Positions 9,206 to 16,963 are shown, counted from the stretch's first letter. The stretch: DNA of 34,460 bases from Oscillatoriales cyanobacterium CG2_30_44_21 (GCA_001873375.1 MNZA01000162.1:5822-40281); one strand, 5' to 3'. Made by a program: numbers and translations. The notes: generated from the sequence alone by a model not told the origin.

Positions 9206-9262
9206 TTATGTAGCGCGGTGCGCTTTCTTAAAAAATACCTAGAAATGCGCGACGGCGCTCAT
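9206..9262. repeat. Degenerate GC-core remnants
   Basis: AGCGCGGTGCGCT and GCGCGACGGCGC lie on either side of a TTAAAAAAT stretch that matches 188-200. They look like remains of one or two hairpins in the gap before the peroxiredoxin gene. Confidence 0.4.
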
Positions 9263-9298
9263 CTTAGCTAAAAATCACAAGGTAATACAGGAATCTCT

Positions 9299-9751
9299 AT
9301 GTCTGTCGAAGTCGGTCAAAAAGCTCCAGATTTTACTTTGCCCAGCGATCGCGGTGATATTACCCTCAGTCGCTATGTGGGTAGATCCAATGTCGTGCTT
9401 GCCTTTTACCCAGGCGATTTTTCTCCTGTCTGTACTAATGAAATGCAATGCTTTGCCGATGATTGGACAAAGTTTCGCGAGTCAGGAGCAGAGATCCTTG
9501 GCATCAGCACCGATCCTATTGAAAAGCACATTGAGTTTTCTAAGAAATTAGGTTTGCAGTTTCCATTGCTCAGCGACCGCAACCAAGAGGTTTCCCAAAA
9601 ATACGGTGTTGCGGGTTTGTTTGGTAGCAAACGCGCCTATTGCATTGTGGATATTCAGGGAATTGTGCGATATAAGCACATTGAGTTTTTACCTGTATTT
9701 AAGCGCGAAGACAGCGAGCTTTTGGTTGTACTGCGTAAACTGAAGAGCTAA
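9299..9751 (+). CDS. Peroxiredoxin, AhpE/Bcp-like
   Basis: This 150-residue thiol peroxidase should reduce hydroperoxides in the cytosol. The N-terminus VGQKAPDFTLPSDRGDITLSRY is typical. The peroxidatic Cys45 sits in FYPGDFSPVCTNEM and Cys51 follows six residues later. That spacing differs from the five-residue spacing of the PrxQ protein encoded at 4294. The motif GDFSPVCT is typical of the AhpE-like branch, in which the reductant may be thioredoxin or a glutathione/mycoredoxin-like partner. Whether Cys51 resolves the reaction is an inference. The gene stands alone and ends 8 bases before a family hairpin. Confidence 0.88.
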   Translation: MSVEVGQKAPDFTLPSDRGDITLSRYVGRSNVVLAFYPGDFSPVCTNEMQCFADDWTKFRESGAEILGISTDPIEKHIEFSKKLGLQFPLLSDRNQEVSQKYGVAGLFGSKRAYCIVDIQGIVRYKHIEFLPVFKREDSELLVVLRKLKS

Positions 9752-9759
9752 GAGCAGAA

Positions 9760-9784
9760 AGCAGTGGCGCATTGCGCCACTGCT
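9760..9784. repeat. Hairpin after the peroxiredoxin gene, ATT loop
   Basis: A perfect 11-bp stem, AGCAGTGGCGC, surrounds ATT 8 bases past the stop. A second, scrambled GC core (AGCAGTACGCCGCAGCGCT) at 9806-9824 may be an older copy. Confidence 0.85.
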
Positions 9785-9844
9785 GTTTAGTTTTAAGTAA
9801 AGAACTAGCAGTACGCCGCAGCGCTAATTGTTGGTTTTTGATGT

Positions 9845-9997
9845 CTAATTATTTGGTGGGAAGAGAGTAACATACTTGACGAACACCTTATCCCCCAACC
9901 CATTCACCCCACAAACTAATGATCGCCCCTTCATCCCATCATATTCAAAAAAAATAGCGCTCTCACACAACCAAAAAGGAACTAGCTTTCTTTGACG
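9845..9997 (-). pseudogene. In-frame tail after the stop of the ZorA-like fragment
   Basis: After the TAA at 9998-10000 the same frame stays open for 50 codons on the minus strand, down to a TAG at 9845-9847. It encodes a peptide containing EYDGMKGRSLVCGVNGLGDK and VFVKYVTLFPPNN. This does not look like a channel protein, and I cannot assign it. It is probably a piece of another gene or mobile element joined here, and may not be expressed. Confidence 0.3.
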
Positions 9998-10387
9998 TTA
10001 AATCCCCTGTTTCTCTATAAGATTGTTCGGATCGATTTTCATCCCGATTAGTCCAACTGTCATACCCCAAAAAGTACCTAGCACACCAAAAGCAGTCAGA
10101 ATTGGTGGTACGAACCGCAATAAACTTTTAGGTACAACAGCAATTTCTTGTGGGTACTGATGTAAGCGAAACTTTTTGTCAGAATTATTAACTATCCTCT
10201 CTGCAAGATACTCGTCAAACCATTTATCTCTAGCTGTTAAATTGCCTTTACTGTCTTTGAGTGTTTGAAATCTTTTGCCTAAATTCTTGAACTTTTTCAT
10301 AATTTCGGAGAGAGTCCAGAATTCATAACCGACTCCAAAAACAAATAGTTCAACTGTTGCCACATAAAATGGCAAGCCATCAATCAA
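9998..10387 (-). pseudogene. Fragment of a MotA/TolQ/ExbB-like channel protein, possibly ZorA
   Basis: The 129-codon frame ends in LLRFVPPILTAFGVLGTFWGMTVGLIG, which strongly resembles the first pore-domain helix of the ZorA-type branch of proton channel proteins. ZorA is the membrane channel part of Zorya anti-phage systems. An N-terminal membrane segment (FYVATVELFVFGVGYEFW) and a basic soluble stretch precede it. Full-length relatives continue with further helices and often a long cytoplasmic tail. Here the frame stops after IEKQGI. The only possible starts are weak, such as the TTG at 10387, and a TAG lies just upstream. No partner gene is present. I read it as a decayed gene. The ZorA label is a motif-based inference. 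Confidence 0.45.
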
Positions 10388-10509
10388 AATTTGCTAAAAA
10401 TTCCACTGAATAAAAAATCCTCTATTTACTGATAAACTCTACAAGTAAGTTGAACTGCTATGTTCAATCCTATTTAATCCAGCCATTGACTTCTAAATTT
10501 GTCACCAAA

Positions 10510-10576
10510 ACCAAATATAAATCCCGAATCAGTGGAGCGGCTTTGCCGCCCCACTGATTCGGGATTTATATTTGGT
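10510..10576. repeat. Longest hairpin of the window, TTT loop
   Basis: Arms of 32 bases (10510-10541 and 10545-10576) surround TTT with a single A-C mismatch (10536/10550). The core is GCGGC-TTT-GCCGC and the outer arm begins ACCAAATATAAATCCCGAAT. It lies 6 bases from the stop of the coiled-coil remnant. Confidence 0.93.
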
Positions 10577-10582
10577 ACTTTA

Positions 10583-10792
10583 TTAAATCGCAAGTCCCTT
10601 ATTTGTTTGCGCGACAATTTTTTTGAGATTAGCCATTTCTTGCTCAGAAGTTTTTCTATATTCTTGCAAAGATTTCTGCAAAGACTGTTCAAATTCTTGC
10701 TGTTGTTCTTTGCGTTGTCGTTCGCTTTCACGAAACAACTCGAAAATATCGTCTATGGTGACAGGGCGTTGGGCTATAGCTTTGCACTCGCG
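10583..10792 (-). pseudogene. Coiled-coil gene remnant without a good start
   Basis: The 69-codon open frame encodes RPVTIDDIFELFRESERQ followed by a highly charged coiled coil (RKEQQQEFEQSLQKSLQEYRK, then EQEMANLKKIVAQTNKGLAI). The IDDIFELFRESERQ opening resembles the start of cyanobacterial coiled-coil proteins of the DUF3782 type, which usually begin with Met a few residues before this point and go on to a nuclease-like domain. Here there is no ATG, GTG or TTG before the conserved part, the first TTG being at 10738, and the frame stops before any second domain. It is probably a truncated relic beside the long hairpin. Frames annotated on the other strand here are shadows. Confidence 0.4.
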
Positions 10793-10829
10793 TCATGTTC
10801 TATCTGTAATTATAGCTGTCGCCTACATA

Positions 10830-10872
10830 AAAACCGAAAGAGGCAGCGCAAAGCGCTGCCTCTTTCGGTTTT
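10830..10872. repeat. Hairpin containing the OYE gene end, AAA loop
   Basis: A perfect 20-bp stem, AAAACCGAAAGAGGCAGCGC, surrounds AAA. The right arm ends inside the stop codon (10871-10873) of the old yellow enzyme gene. Confidence 0.93.
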
Positions 10873-11953
10873 ACATCGTCGGATAGTCGGTATAACCCTT
10901 CTCATCGCCACCATAGAAAGTATTGCGATCAGGCTTGTTCAGAGGCGCATTTGCCGCAAATCGTTCTACTAGGTCAGGGTTGGCAATGTAAAGACGACCA
11001 AAAGCAACTAGATCAGCATTTCCTGAGGCGATCGCGGCATTGCCAGTCTCAAGGTCATAACCACCCGCCGTCACAATCGTACCCTTGTAAATTGGACGGA
11101 AGAAGTCAGCACCAAGTTCAGCTTGATCTTCCGCAGTTCCAAATCCCTCCACTCGGGGCGCAACTAAATGCAAATAGGCAAGCTCAAAGCGATTGAGTTC
11201 TTTGACCGCATAGCCAAAGGTAACCGCCCGATTGGAGTCATACATACTGTTAAATGTGCCACTAGGAGACAGTCTCACGCCAACGCGATCGCCTCCCCAG
11301 ATTTCCGCAACTGCTTCTATTACTTCCAAAAGTAACCTTGCGCGATTTTCCACCGATCCACCATAGATATCATCGCGGTGATTGGTGTTATCTTGCAAAA
11401 ACTGGTCTAGCAAATATCCATTTGCGGAGTGAATTTCGACACCATCAAAGCCAGCTTCGAGGGCATTTTTTGCGCCTAATCGATACTGTTCAATAATTTG
11501 CGGGATTTCTGATAATTCTAGGGCGCGAGGGGTGACAAAGGGCTTCAGTCCTGTATATGTTGCCGATTCCCCTTCAGGGGCGATCGCGGATGGTGCGACA
11601 GGCAATTGACCATTAGGCTGCAAGTCTGGATGTGAGATTCTGCCAACGTGCCAAAGCTGCAAAAAGATCTTTCCGCCCTTAGCATGGACAGCTTCTGTAA
11701 CTAACTTCCATCCTGCCACCTGCTCCGCCGAATAAATACCTGGAGTATTGGGATATCCCAATCCTTCAGGAGATACTTGCGATGCTTCGGTAATCAACAA
11801 GCCAGCAGAAGCGCGTTGAGCATAATACAAGGCATTTAATGTGTGGGGAACATTGCCAGCCGCCGCACGGTTGCGGGTGAGGGGAGCCATTACGACCCGA
11901 TTGGGAATTGTATAACGTCCAAGCTTAATTGGTGAGAGAAGAGAAACGCTCAT
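10871..11953 (-). CDS. Old yellow enzyme family alkene reductase
   Basis: FMN-dependent OYE proteins reduce activated C=C bonds (enones, N-ethylmaleimide, nitro compounds) with NAD(P)H in the cytosol. This protein of about 360 residues begins SLLSPIKLGRYTIPNRVVMAPLTRNRA, which is the usual start. It contains QLWHVGRISHPDLQPNG, the substrate-binding His-x2-Asn in EIHSANGYLLDQFLQDNTNHRDDIYGGSVENRARLLLEV, and FMN-binding parts near the end (TAGGYDLETGNAAIASGNADLVAFGRLYIANPDLVERF). I chose the ATG at 11953 by family alignment. The frame runs up to 11995, but that extension enters a palindrome. The divergent ArsR gene next door suggests control by an electrophile or metal. Closest relatives are annotated NemA or alkene reductase. 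Confidence 0.95.
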   Translation of the reverse strand: MSVSLLSPIKLGRYTIPNRVVMAPLTRNRAAAGNVPHTLNALYYAQRASAGLLITEASQVSPEGLGYPNTPGIYSAEQVAGWKLVTEAVHAKGGKIFLQLWHVGRISHPDLQPNGQLPVAPSAIAPEGESATYTGLKPFVTPRALELSEIPQIIEQYRLGAKNALEAGFDGVEIHSANGYLLDQFLQDNTNHRDDIYGGSVENRARLLLEVIEAVAEIWGGDRVGVRLSPSGTFNSMYDSNRAVTFGYAVKELNRFELAYLHLVAPRVEGFGTAEDQAELGADFFRPIYKGTIVTAGGYDLETGNAAIASGNADLVAFGRLYIANPDLVERFAANAPLNKPDRNTFYGGDEKGYTDYPTM

Positions 11954-11970
11954 AAATTTTGTCATCAATA

Positions 11971-12029
11971 ATAATCGAACAATCTGAGTAGACATCTCTT
12001 TGCGCCGCCTACTCAGATTGTTCGATTAT
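11971..12029. promoter_or_regulatory. 21-bp inverted repeat between OYE and ArsR genes
   Basis: Perfect 21-base arms (11971-11991 and 12009-12029; ATAATCGAACAATCTGAGTA plus one G) surround a 17-base loop that contains TTGCGCCGC. It lies just upstream of the OYE start codon. It may be an operator for the divergent ArsR protein, or a hairpin-family member with a broken core. The arms are longer than a usual ArsR site. Confidence 0.5.
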
Positions 12030-12080
12030 ACGCGAACTATAAAATTTTGTGCAATAGTAGTAATGTACTCCCAAAAAATT

Positions 12081-12097
12081 ACAGCGATTCGCGCTGT
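12081..12097. repeat. Small imperfect palindrome
   Basis: ACAGCGATTCGCGCTGT pairs as ACAGCG/CGCTGT around ATTCG. It is in the divergent promoter region and may be a short operator or a degenerate core. Confidence 0.35.
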
Positions 12098-12106
12098 AAA
12101 ATCAAA

Positions 12107-12152
12107 CCTAGGGGCTATTGAGAACTTTGCAAGTTTCTCAATAGCCCCTAGG
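12107..12152. repeat. Inverted repeat before the arsR-type gene
   Basis: Perfect 18-base arms (CCTAGGGGCTATTGAGAA, 12107-12124, and its complement at 12135-12152) surround a loop that can pair a little further (CTT/AAG). It ends 32 bases before the regulator's ATG. It may regulate that gene or attenuate its leader. Confidence 0.7.
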
Positions 12153-12184
12153 CGCAAACTTCATTAAGTTTTCGGCAGTTCCAA

Positions 12185-12493
12185 ATGCGCCAGTATCTAC
12201 ATCCCGATCGCAACAATATTTCTTTAACAGGAGTACTCTACGCACTCAGCGACCCCACGCGCTTACAGATTGTCAAAATGTTGTCTGTGAAGTCAGAAAT
12301 TACCTGTAGTGAGTTCTGTTTAGAAATTAGTAAATCCACTCAATCGCATCATTTCAAAGTTTTGCGCGAAACAGGAATTATGTATACGCGGCTAGAAGGA
12401 ACTCAGCATTACAATTCCTTGCGCCGACAGGATCTCGATGCACGTTTTCCTAATTTATTAGACGCGGTTTTAAATAGCACTGCACTAGACTGA
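12185..12493 (+). CDS. ArsR/SmtB-family transcriptional regulator
   Basis: This 102-residue winged-helix repressor has the typical LYALSDPTRLQIVKMLS start helices and the recognition helix region SKSTQSHHFKVLRETGIMYTRLEGTQHYNSLR. ArsR proteins usually leave DNA on binding metal or after thiol modification. The classical ELCVCDL metal site is absent, but Cys41 and Cys45 (TCSEFC) lie on the helix before the recognition helix, so a thiol or metal sensor there is possible. It is divergent from an alkene reductase gene, and palindromes fill the gap, so regulation of that enzyme is the simplest guess. The start is the ATG at 12185. Confidence 0.88.
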   Translation: MRQYLHPDRNNISLTGVLYALSDPTRLQIVKMLSVKSEITCSEFCLEISKSTQSHHFKVLRETGIMYTRLEGTQHYNSLRRQDLDARFPNLLDAVLNSTALD

Positions 12494-12509
12494 GCAAGTC
12501 CTAAATATT

Positions 12510-12526
12510 CAGGCATAAGTAAGCTA
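12510..12526. repeat. Dispersed flank motif AGGCATAAG
   Basis: AGGCATAAGTAAGCTA here resembles 21137-21152 (AGGCATAAGCAAACTA) and, inverted, about 27203-27214. At the other two sites it borders a hairpin with the CCGCCCGC core. Here no hairpin is next to it. Confidence 0.4.
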
Positions 12527-12596
12527 ATTGTATATTTTAGGGTTGTATATCTCTAATTTTTTTGTGGGTTTGGTATCTCTTTCCTGAAAACATTAC

Positions 12597-12623
12597 AAAT
12601 GGTGGTGCAAAGCGCCACCATTT
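12597..12623. repeat. Hairpin after the radical SAM gene, AAA loop
   Basis: The 12-bp stem AAATGGTGGTGC-AAA-GCGCCACCATTT has one T-G wobble (12606/12614). It lies 15 bases past the stop of the minus-strand gene. Confidence 0.8.
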
Positions 12624-12637
12624 TGTCTTAGATATGA

Positions 12638-14224
12638 CTAATTTGCAAGGTTAAGCTCTCTTTCGGGTGAGGGCTGAAGTTTTTTCATCCGTTCTTCTTC
12701 TTCCCAATAATCAGCTAACTGCGCTTCAATCTCGCGGCGGACGATATCGCGGTACTCCATGAAGTGTTCATTGTGAGCGCAGACAATTAGGTAATGTTCC
12801 CACACCGCAGGATTTTTCTTGATCATGCTAAATAGATGATGCCAGAACTTGAAGCGGGTATCACGCTTGATACCTTGCCGCCAGACAATAATCGCTAGAG
12901 CTTTGAGGTCGGTAAGAGTTGGTAATTTGGCTTCAGCTTTGATTCTCGGTGCGCCTAGTTTTAAGAAATAACTGTAAACGCGATCGAGGTAAGCATGAGG
13001 CTCGTACAAAGCACAGAAAGCTTCTACATATTCGCGGGCGATTTCTTCAACGGGGCGAGTCGGCTCGAAATTCATCAAGGTAGTTTGGTTCAAGTTCCCA
13101 TTTTGAGTTCTGAGCCTTCCTTCTTTTTCGAGACGATGCCAAAGCGCAGTATGGGGTAGAGCTTGCAACATCGCGAAAGTAGTTGTGGGAATACCTGTTA
13201 ATTCCGCAAATCTGACAATGCGATCGCCTGCTCCTTTTTTCTCACCATCAAAGCCAATGATGAATCCCGCCATGACACGAATCCCTGTTTTGGTAATCGC
13301 TTCCACAGCATCGAGCAAAGATGATCTTGTATTTTGAAACTTCTTAGTCATCTGCAAGCTATCTTCATCGGGAGTTTCAATGCCAAGGAATACCGCATCG
13401 AAATAACATTCCACCATCAGATCCATGAGTTCTTGATCGGCGGCTAAATCGATGGAGGCTTCGGTGTTAAAGCGGAAAGGATAGCCATGTTCTTTTTGCC
13501 ATTCCTTTAGCTCAATCAAGAGCAAGCGCACATTGCGTTTGTTGCCGATGAAGTTGTCATCGACCATGAATACGCCCCGCCGCCAGCCAAGACTGTACAA
13601 ATAGTCGAGTTCGGCTAGTAACTGAGCAGGAGTTTTGGTGCGGGGCTTGCGTCCATACAGCACAATAATGTCGCAAAATTCGCACTGGAAAGGACAACCG
13701 CGCGAGAACTGCACTGACATTGAGTCATAAGCATCAAAATCTAATAAATCATAGCGTGGCACAGGTGTATTGGTAACATCGGGCTTTTCGCTAGTGCGGA
13801 AAGTACCACTGGTTTCACCCTTAGCGATCGCCTCAACAAACATCGGCAAAGTAATTTCGCCTTCATCCAAAATTAGATAATCCACACCCGCCGCTTGCGG
13901 ATCTTCAGGCATTGAGGTGGGATAAGGACCTCCGCAAGCAACTTTTTTACCGCGTTGTTTTGCTTCTTTAATCAGAGACAGCAAGTCATCTTTTTGGACA
14001 ATCATCGCCGATAAGATCACCATATCCGCCCATTGCCATTCAGCCTCAGTAATTGAACGCACATTGCGATCGACTAACTTAAAGTTCCATTCTTGGGGCA
14101 GAATTGCCGCAACTGTAATCAAGCCTAGAGGCGGTAGTAAAACTTTCCGATTTACTAGCTCTAGGATTTTTTCGTAAGACCAAAATGTTTTCGGAAACAG
14201 TGGGTAAACCAGTAGAACGTTCAT
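12638..14224 (-). CDS. B12-binding radical SAM protein, DUF4070 type
   Basis: This 528-residue protein combines an N-terminal cobalamin-binding-like domain (about 1-140: VLLVYPLFPKTFWSYEKI, then ADMVILSAMIVQKDDLLSLIKEAKQRGKKVACGGPYPT), a radical SAM domain with the cluster motif SRGCPFQCEFCDI, and a C-terminal DUF4070-like region with the long FEPTRPVEEIAREYVEAFCALYEP stretch. Members of this group include the hopanoid C-2 methylase HpnP. Many cyanobacterial paralogs with the same layout have no known product, so I do not assign hpnP. Expected chemistry is methylation or another radical reaction on a lipid-like substrate. The start ATG at 14224 is followed at once by the domain's first strand. 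Confidence 0.88.
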   Translation of the reverse strand: MNVLLVYPLFPKTFWSYEKILELVNRKVLLPPLGLITVAAILPQEWNFKLVDRNVRSITEAEWQWADMVILSAMIVQKDDLLSLIKEAKQRGKKVACGGPYPTSMPEDPQAAGVDYLILDEGEITLPMFVEAIAKGETSGTFRTSEKPDVTNTPVPRYDLLDFDAYDSMSVQFSRGCPFQCEFCDIIVLYGRKPRTKTPAQLLAELDYLYSLGWRRGVFMVDDNFIGNKRNVRLLLIELKEWQKEHGYPFRFNTEASIDLAADQELMDLMVECYFDAVFLGIETPDEDSLQMTKKFQNTRSSLLDAVEAITKTGIRVMAGFIIGFDGEKKGAGDRIVRFAELTGIPTTTFAMLQALPHTALWHRLEKEGRLRTQNGNLNQTTLMNFEPTRPVEEIAREYVEAFCALYEPHAYLDRVYSYFLKLGAPRIKAEAKLPTLTDLKALAIIVWRQGIKRDTRFKFWHHLFSMIKKNPAVWEHYLIVCAHNEHFMEYRDIVRREIEAQLADYWEEEERMKKLQPSPERELNLAN

Positions 14225-14263
14225 GTTGTTGTGGGATTAATATGGGCGGATACTTTGCGCTCC

Positions 14264-14340
14264 CCTCTTCTCCCGTAGGAGAAGAGGAGAAAGAAAATAC
14301 TCTTTCTCCCTCTCCTGCGGGAGAGGGCTGGGGTGAGGGG
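14264..14340. repeat. GGAGA-type double hairpin repeat
   Basis: Three small hairpins nest here: CCTCTTCTCC/GGAGAAGAGG (14264-14287), GGAGAAAG/CTTTCTCC (14286-14309) and CCCTCTCC/GGAGAGGG (14308-14327), followed by GGGGTGAGGGG. This CTCTCC...GGTGAGGGG style of intergenic repeat is widespread in bacteria and differs from the GC-core family of this window. It lies between ylqD and the radical SAM gene, which are on the same strand. Confidence 0.75.
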
Positions 14341-14342
14341 AT

Positions 14343-14807
14343 TTAAACAGCAGGAAAACCAGTGCGAATATCTTCAACAATGCCATCGCGCAACACAATT
14401 TCAACGCGCATTTGAGCGATCAAGTTATCGCCTTTGCTCGCAGGGAAATAACTGTCAAGTTGACCTTGAGAGACTTCTTGCTCTAGTTCTAGGGTCTGGA
14501 CTTGGGTTAGCTGCGTCAGCAATTGATTCTTTTGATCGAGCATTTCTGCCTTGACTCGGTTCATCTCGGCGCGAATGCCTTCGATCGCATTAGAAACTTC
14601 AGCAGAGAAGGGCTTGATGCTTTGACGCTCAATTTCATTGATTTGGCGAGAGCCTTGGGCATCAACCTGTTGCACTTGGGCATCAATTTGAGCAATTTGC
14701 TGTTGCAATTGTTGCTGCATTTCCTCTTTCCAGCGTTGCGTCACGATTACTTGAATGTTGGCGGTACGACGCAATAAAAGCTGATTAGAAAAATCAATCG
14801 AATTCAC
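14343..14807 (-). CDS. YlqD family protein
   Basis: This 154-residue protein matches the YlqD family, known in cyanobacteria and Firmicutes but with no proven function. The N-terminal part (LLLRRTANIQVIVTQRWKEEMQQQLQQQIAQIDAQVQQVDAQG) begins a long coiled coil running to about residue 110. The C-terminal strand region (NLIAQMRVEIVLRDGIVEDIRTG) is the conserved end of the family. The start is a GTG at 14807 with GGAG 8 bases upstream on the minus strand, so it needs no ATG. It follows the acyl-activating enzyme gene on the same strand, but a hairpin lies between them. Confidence 0.85.
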   Translation of the reverse strand: MNSIDFSNQLLLRRTANIQVIVTQRWKEEMQQQLQQQIAQIDAQVQQVDAQGSRQINEIERQSIKPFSAEVSNAIEGIRAEMNRVKAEMLDQKNQLLTQLTQVQTLELEQEVSQGQLDSYFPASKGDNLIAQMRVEIVLRDGIVEDIRTGFPAV

Positions 14808-14832
14808 ACTTATCTCCAGTTGTAGTAGTTTT

Positions 14833-14865
14833 TAATGTGAAAGCGGCGAAGCTGCTTTCACATTA
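14833..14865. repeat. Hairpin containing the acyl-ligase stop, GAA loop
   Basis: A 15-bp stem around GAA has one G-T wobble (14845/14853) and core AAAGCGGC-GAA-GCTGCTTT. The right arm ends in the stop codon (14863-14865) of the minus-strand ligase gene. Confidence 0.88.
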
Positions 14866-16740
14866 TGAAGTAAACATTTTGTCAATAATATCTTGATAAC
14901 GCTCAAATACAATGTTGCGCCGAATCTTGAATGTTTGCGTCAAAAAACCATTGTCGATGGTAAAGGGTCCAGGTAAGAACTCAAAAACGCCAATGCGATC
15001 GTTAATGCTATACCCTGGGCGATTTTTAACCTCACGGTTTAATTCATCACGGTAAAGATTACGAATTTCGGGTTTGTTTAACTCGGACAATATTTCGGTC
15101 AACTTCGACTCAGCAGGGATTAAGCCTGCGGCTTCGAGGGCAGATAAATTCGGCACAATCAAAACGCCTAGATGCTTTTGGTCTTGTCCCACTAGCACGA
15201 CTTGATCAATATACGGACTGCGGATACAAGCATCTTCGATGGGCTGCGGTTCGATATTTTCGCCATTGCTTAAAACAATCGTATCTTTTGCCCGACCTGT
15301 GATTACGAGGTCATCCCACTTGCTGACATAGCCCAGATCGCCTGTATCAAACCAACCCTGTGGGTCGATCGCCTTTGCCGTGGCTTCAGGGTTTTTGTAA
15401 TAGCCCTGCATTACTTGAGGCCCGCGAATTAACACTAAGCCCTGTTGACCAACAGGCACGTCGGCGCGAGTGGACAGATCGACAATGCGAGTTTCAGTTT
15501 GAGGAAAGGGCTGCCCATCACCACCACGAATATTGCGATCGGGGCGACGCACATGGGTAATCGGTGAGGTTTCGGTCAAGCCATAGCCCCCCAAAATCTC
15601 AATGCCGACAATTTCGTAAAAGTCTTCCAGATGTTCGGCGATCGAGCCGCCGCCACTGACAACATATTTAAGTTGTCCGCCCGTTGCTTCGCGTACTTTT
15701 TGATAAACCAATTTGTCGCCAAGTTTGTGAAGTCCCCAAAATGCTATGAGAAAGGGTAGTGCAAGTAATTTGTCAATAAAGGAAGGATAAAAATTTTCGA
15801 CATTCAAGCCTTGGAAAATGCGCTTGGCAACTATATATTTGTGGCTGACTTTGAAGAAGAAATTGACTAGGCTCTGTTTATTGGCAGGCTGATCGCGAAA
15901 ATTTTTCTGTGCGCCTTCATAAATTGACTCCCACAGTCGCGGCACCGCGACCATGTAATGAGGCTTTTGTTCCTTGAGATCTTTTTTGATCATACGAAGA
16001 TTGGTGTAAATCTCAGTGCAACCTTGTGAAAACACGAAATACTCAAAGGTGCGTTCGTAAGAATGCCATGTCGGCAAGATATTCAGTACTTTTTCATTAA
16101 TCTTGAGTTGCAACACCGATTGGGCAGCTTCCACTTCAAACAAAAAGTTGCCGTGAGTGAGCATGACTCCCTTGGGACGGGCAGTTGTGCCTGATGTATA
16201 GATCAATGTGGCGAGGGTATCACGCTGAATTGGTGGATTGCCTAAGTCTTTGCCGTTGCCTAGAGCTAGTAATTGCTGAAAGTTATAGGCTCCTTCGGGC
16301 GGCGTTTCGTCAGACATCAAAATAATTTGCCTGACAGGAAGGCTATGTAACTCAGGCTCTAACTTTTGCAGCGTAGCAAGATTTTCGACCACGATCACTA
16401 CGCTATCACTATGCTCAATGATGTATAACAACTCACTGCGATCAGCTTGAGAGCTACGCGTTGCATTGGCTGCGCCAATCGCCAAAATCCCTTGATCAGC
16501 AATTAACCAGCGCGGTGAGTTATCGGCGATCAGCGCAACTTTGTCACCAAAATTTATGCCTAGCGATCGCAATCCTGCCCCAAATGCGTTAATTTGCTCA
16601 AAAGTATCACGGTAAGAAATTCGCACGGGCGGCTTGGCATGAGGATCGTAAAGGGCGATCGCATCGGGATGAGTTTGTGCGCCCTGTTCCCAGAGTTGCC
16701 AAAGGCTATTGGCTTGAGAAACCGAAAAAGTTTTAGACAT
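14863..16740 (-). CDS. aas: Long-chain fatty acid ligase, acyl-ACP synthetase type
   Basis: This AMP-forming enzyme activates free fatty acids. In cyanobacteria the single enzyme of this type acts as acyl-ACP synthetase and recycles fatty acids released from membranes. The 625-residue length fits. Adenylate-forming motifs are visible: ATLIYTSGTTARPKGVMLTHGN, then GGYGLTETSPITHVRRPD, GWFDTGDLGYV, and VITGRAKDTIVLSNGENIEPQPIE near the C-terminal domain. The N-terminus (SLWQLWEQGAQTHPDAIALYD) matches relatives. Acyl-CoA rather than acyl-ACP as product cannot be excluded from sequence. A hydrophobic stretch near LLALPFLIAFWGLHKLG suggests membrane association. Confidence 0.9.
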   Translation of the reverse strand: MSKTFSVSQANSLWQLWEQGAQTHPDAIALYDPHAKPPVRISYRDTFEQINAFGAGLRSLGINFGDKVALIADNSPRWLIADQGILAIGAANATRSSQADRSELLYIIEHSDSVVIVVENLATLQKLEPELHSLPVRQIILMSDETPPEGAYNFQQLLALGNGKDLGNPPIQRDTLATLIYTSGTTARPKGVMLTHGNFLFEVEAAQSVLQLKINEKVLNILPTWHSYERTFEYFVFSQGCTEIYTNLRMIKKDLKEQKPHYMVAVPRLWESIYEGAQKNFRDQPANKQSLVNFFFKVSHKYIVAKRIFQGLNVENFYPSFIDKLLALPFLIAFWGLHKLGDKLVYQKVREATGGQLKYVVSGGGSIAEHLEDFYEIVGIEILGGYGLTETSPITHVRRPDRNIRGGDGQPFPQTETRIVDLSTRADVPVGQQGLVLIRGPQVMQGYYKNPEATAKAIDPQGWFDTGDLGYVSKWDDLVITGRAKDTIVLSNGENIEPQPIEDACIRSPYIDQVVLVGQDQKHLGVLIVPNLSALEAAGLIPAESKLTEILSELNKPEIRNLYRDELNREVKNRPGYSINDRIGVFEFLPGPFTIDNGFLTQTFKIRRNIVFERYQDIIDKMFTS

Positions 16741-16772
16741 AGGAATTAGATTTTTACTATTTACCCTGCTAG

Positions 16773-16801
16773 TTATTGTAGAAGTGCCGCTTCTACAATA
16801 A
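16773..16801. repeat. Inverted repeat upstream of the acyl-ligase gene
   Basis: TTATTGTAGAAG (16773-16784) and its complement (16790-16801) enclose TGCCG. It lies 33 bases upstream of the ligase start on the minus strand, so it would sit in the promoter or leader. Confidence 0.65.
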
Positions 16802-16896
16802 TTAAACCTGTAATTGTGTCTTTGGGCGCAGTTCTCACTCGATTCTCATTCTTTCACGATTTAATTAACTAATGCCTCGAAGTCAGTAAGACTTTG

Positions 16897-16957
16897 AACC
16901 CCAGAGAAATTTTTGAAAGCGCGGCTTCGCCGCGCTTTCAAAAATTTCTCTGGGGTT
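16897..16957. repeat. Long perfect hairpin, TTC loop
   Basis: Perfect 29-base arms (16897-16925 and 16929-16957) surround TTC, with core GAAAGCGCGGC-TTC-GCCGCGCTTTC and outer ends AACCCCAGAG. Its right flank, TCTCTGGGGTTTAAG, also follows the hairpins at 23229 and 29819. Confidence 0.93.
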
Positions 16958-16963
16958 TAAGTA

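Noticed and set aside
10499-10972. A 157-codon plus-strand frame
   Set aside because: It translates the long hairpin, the antisense of the coiled-coil remnant and the end of the OYE gene, with no family resemblance.
14264-14340. A member of the GC-core hairpin family
   Set aside because: Its loops, composition and layout (CTCTCC/GGAGAG with GGTGAGGGG) belong to a different and widespread type of intergenic repeat.
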